Origin: Bacteroides sp. MSB163
GTDB lineage: Bacteria > Bacteroidota > Bacteroidia > Bacteroidales > Bacteroidaceae
NCBI RefSeq assembly: GCF_036416795.1
Contig: NZ_CP143867.1
Location: forward strand, 1,178,001 to 1,242,000
Length of the DNA stretch: 64,000 nt
Reading direction: 5' to 3'
Below, piece after piece: positions 63,627 through 64,000 of the stretch; positions within the stretch are counted from its first letter, which is position 1, and every line of letters begins with the position of its first letter. The position numbers and the translations under genes were made by a program. The notes beneath the pieces were generated by a model. The model was not told the origin of the DNA and did no database searches. It saw only the letters and a program-made list of their open reading frames with translations.

Positions 63627-64000
63627 TCACATTTGTTGTATATACTTATCCAGACTATTTACAGCGGATAAGGAGAGCTTATTCTTTATTCGCTGTTTAG
63701 TTTTCAATACTGATTGAGGAGTAATATTAAAAAGAGTCGCTACAGTCTTATTACATAGCCGAGCGCGAACCAAATAACACAATTTCAGTTCCTGAGAGCT
63801 CAATGTATACTCTGCCAGTTCTTCCGACAAACAACCTCCGTAAAACCAATCAATAATAGTGAAGAGGTTCTGCCATTCAGTTTCATCTCTGATAATACCA
63901 TAAGAAGAATGCTGATGAAGCCGTAACAACTGGCTCATGGCCAATAATAAAGAAGATGAGCAATCTGCCAATACTGATGCTTCCTGATAGTTTTTCAGCT
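63627..64000 (-). CDS. LuxR-type regulator, C-terminal part
   Basis: The gene continues past the right edge; about 124 C-terminal residues are visible. The tail ELKLCYLVRARLCNKTVATL, FNITPQSVLKTKQRIKNKLS has the HTH pattern found at the end of Bacteroides DUF6377- and TPR-type membrane regulators. The N-terminal sensor region is not in the window. Its stop abuts the detached queH end. Confidence 0.6.
   Translation of the reverse strand, partial: LKNYQEASVLADCSSSLLLAMSQLLRLHQHSSYGIIRDETEWQNLFTIIDWFYGGCLSEELAEYTLSSQELKLCYLVRARLCNKTVATLFNITPQSVLKTKQRIKNKLSLSAVNSLDKYIQQM

Overview
The window reads as a chromosome segment of a gut Bacteroides species. SusC/SusD pairs, Mfa/Fim-type lipoprotein fimbriae, DUF2851, DUF4348, DUF5009 and DUF6377 families, HU-like regulators, and promoters with the Bacteroides -7 element (TAnnTTTG) all point there. 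No rRNA, tRNA or CRISPR array was seen.

Layout. 1-2 kb: the end of a chondroitin-lyase-like operon (PL8 N-terminus, DUF6250) and a DUF4348 protein. 2.2-9.2 kb: a visibly AT-rich cassette of a lipoprotein transglutaminase, an O-antigen-ligase/TPR membrane protein, a lipoprotein with tandem CxxC-GxDPC-xC knuckles and a JAB-like C-terminus, and two DUF6705 paralogues; this is the best candidate for an undescribed system. 9.2-11.5 kb: a VapE/DUF3874 ATPase and an HU-like regulator separated by a 22-nt tandem repeat. 11.6-16.9 kb: housekeeping genes (DUF2851, dapB, lepB, a catalytically degenerate lepB paralogue, wbqC).

16.9-34.2 kb: a polysaccharide utilization locus. A one-piece membrane regulator (beta-propeller, Y_Y_Y, TM, LuxR-type HTH) is divergent from a remnant of a GH30-like gene and a SusE-like/SusC/SusD/GH2/lyase-GH88/SDR/UxuA run. 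Lyase plus unsaturated-glucuronyl hydrolase plus mannonate oxidoreductase plus mannonate dehydratase indicates a glucuronate-containing glycan broken down to 2-keto-3-deoxygluconate. A complete insertion sequence follows (34.3-36.0 kb).

36-41.3 kb: AT-rich accessory DNA with a HEPN/MNT toxin-antitoxin pair, a second 22-nt tandem repeat array, an HTH/coiled-coil protein, a DUF4469-like protein and twin HTH regulators. 41.3-52.5 kb: a seven-gene fimbrial operon (DUF3575, DUF3868-OmpA, Mfa1-like stalk, Mfa2-like anchor, two accessory fimbrillins, large tip protein). 53-61 kb: a DUF6078 protein, a GH3-GH5-GH30 run with a DUF6377 regulator and no SusCD in the window, and a DUF5009 membrane protein. 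62-64 kb: queH, a KilA-N gene broken by one in-frame stop, a second copy of the queH 3' end, and the C-terminus of a LuxR-type regulator running off the edge.
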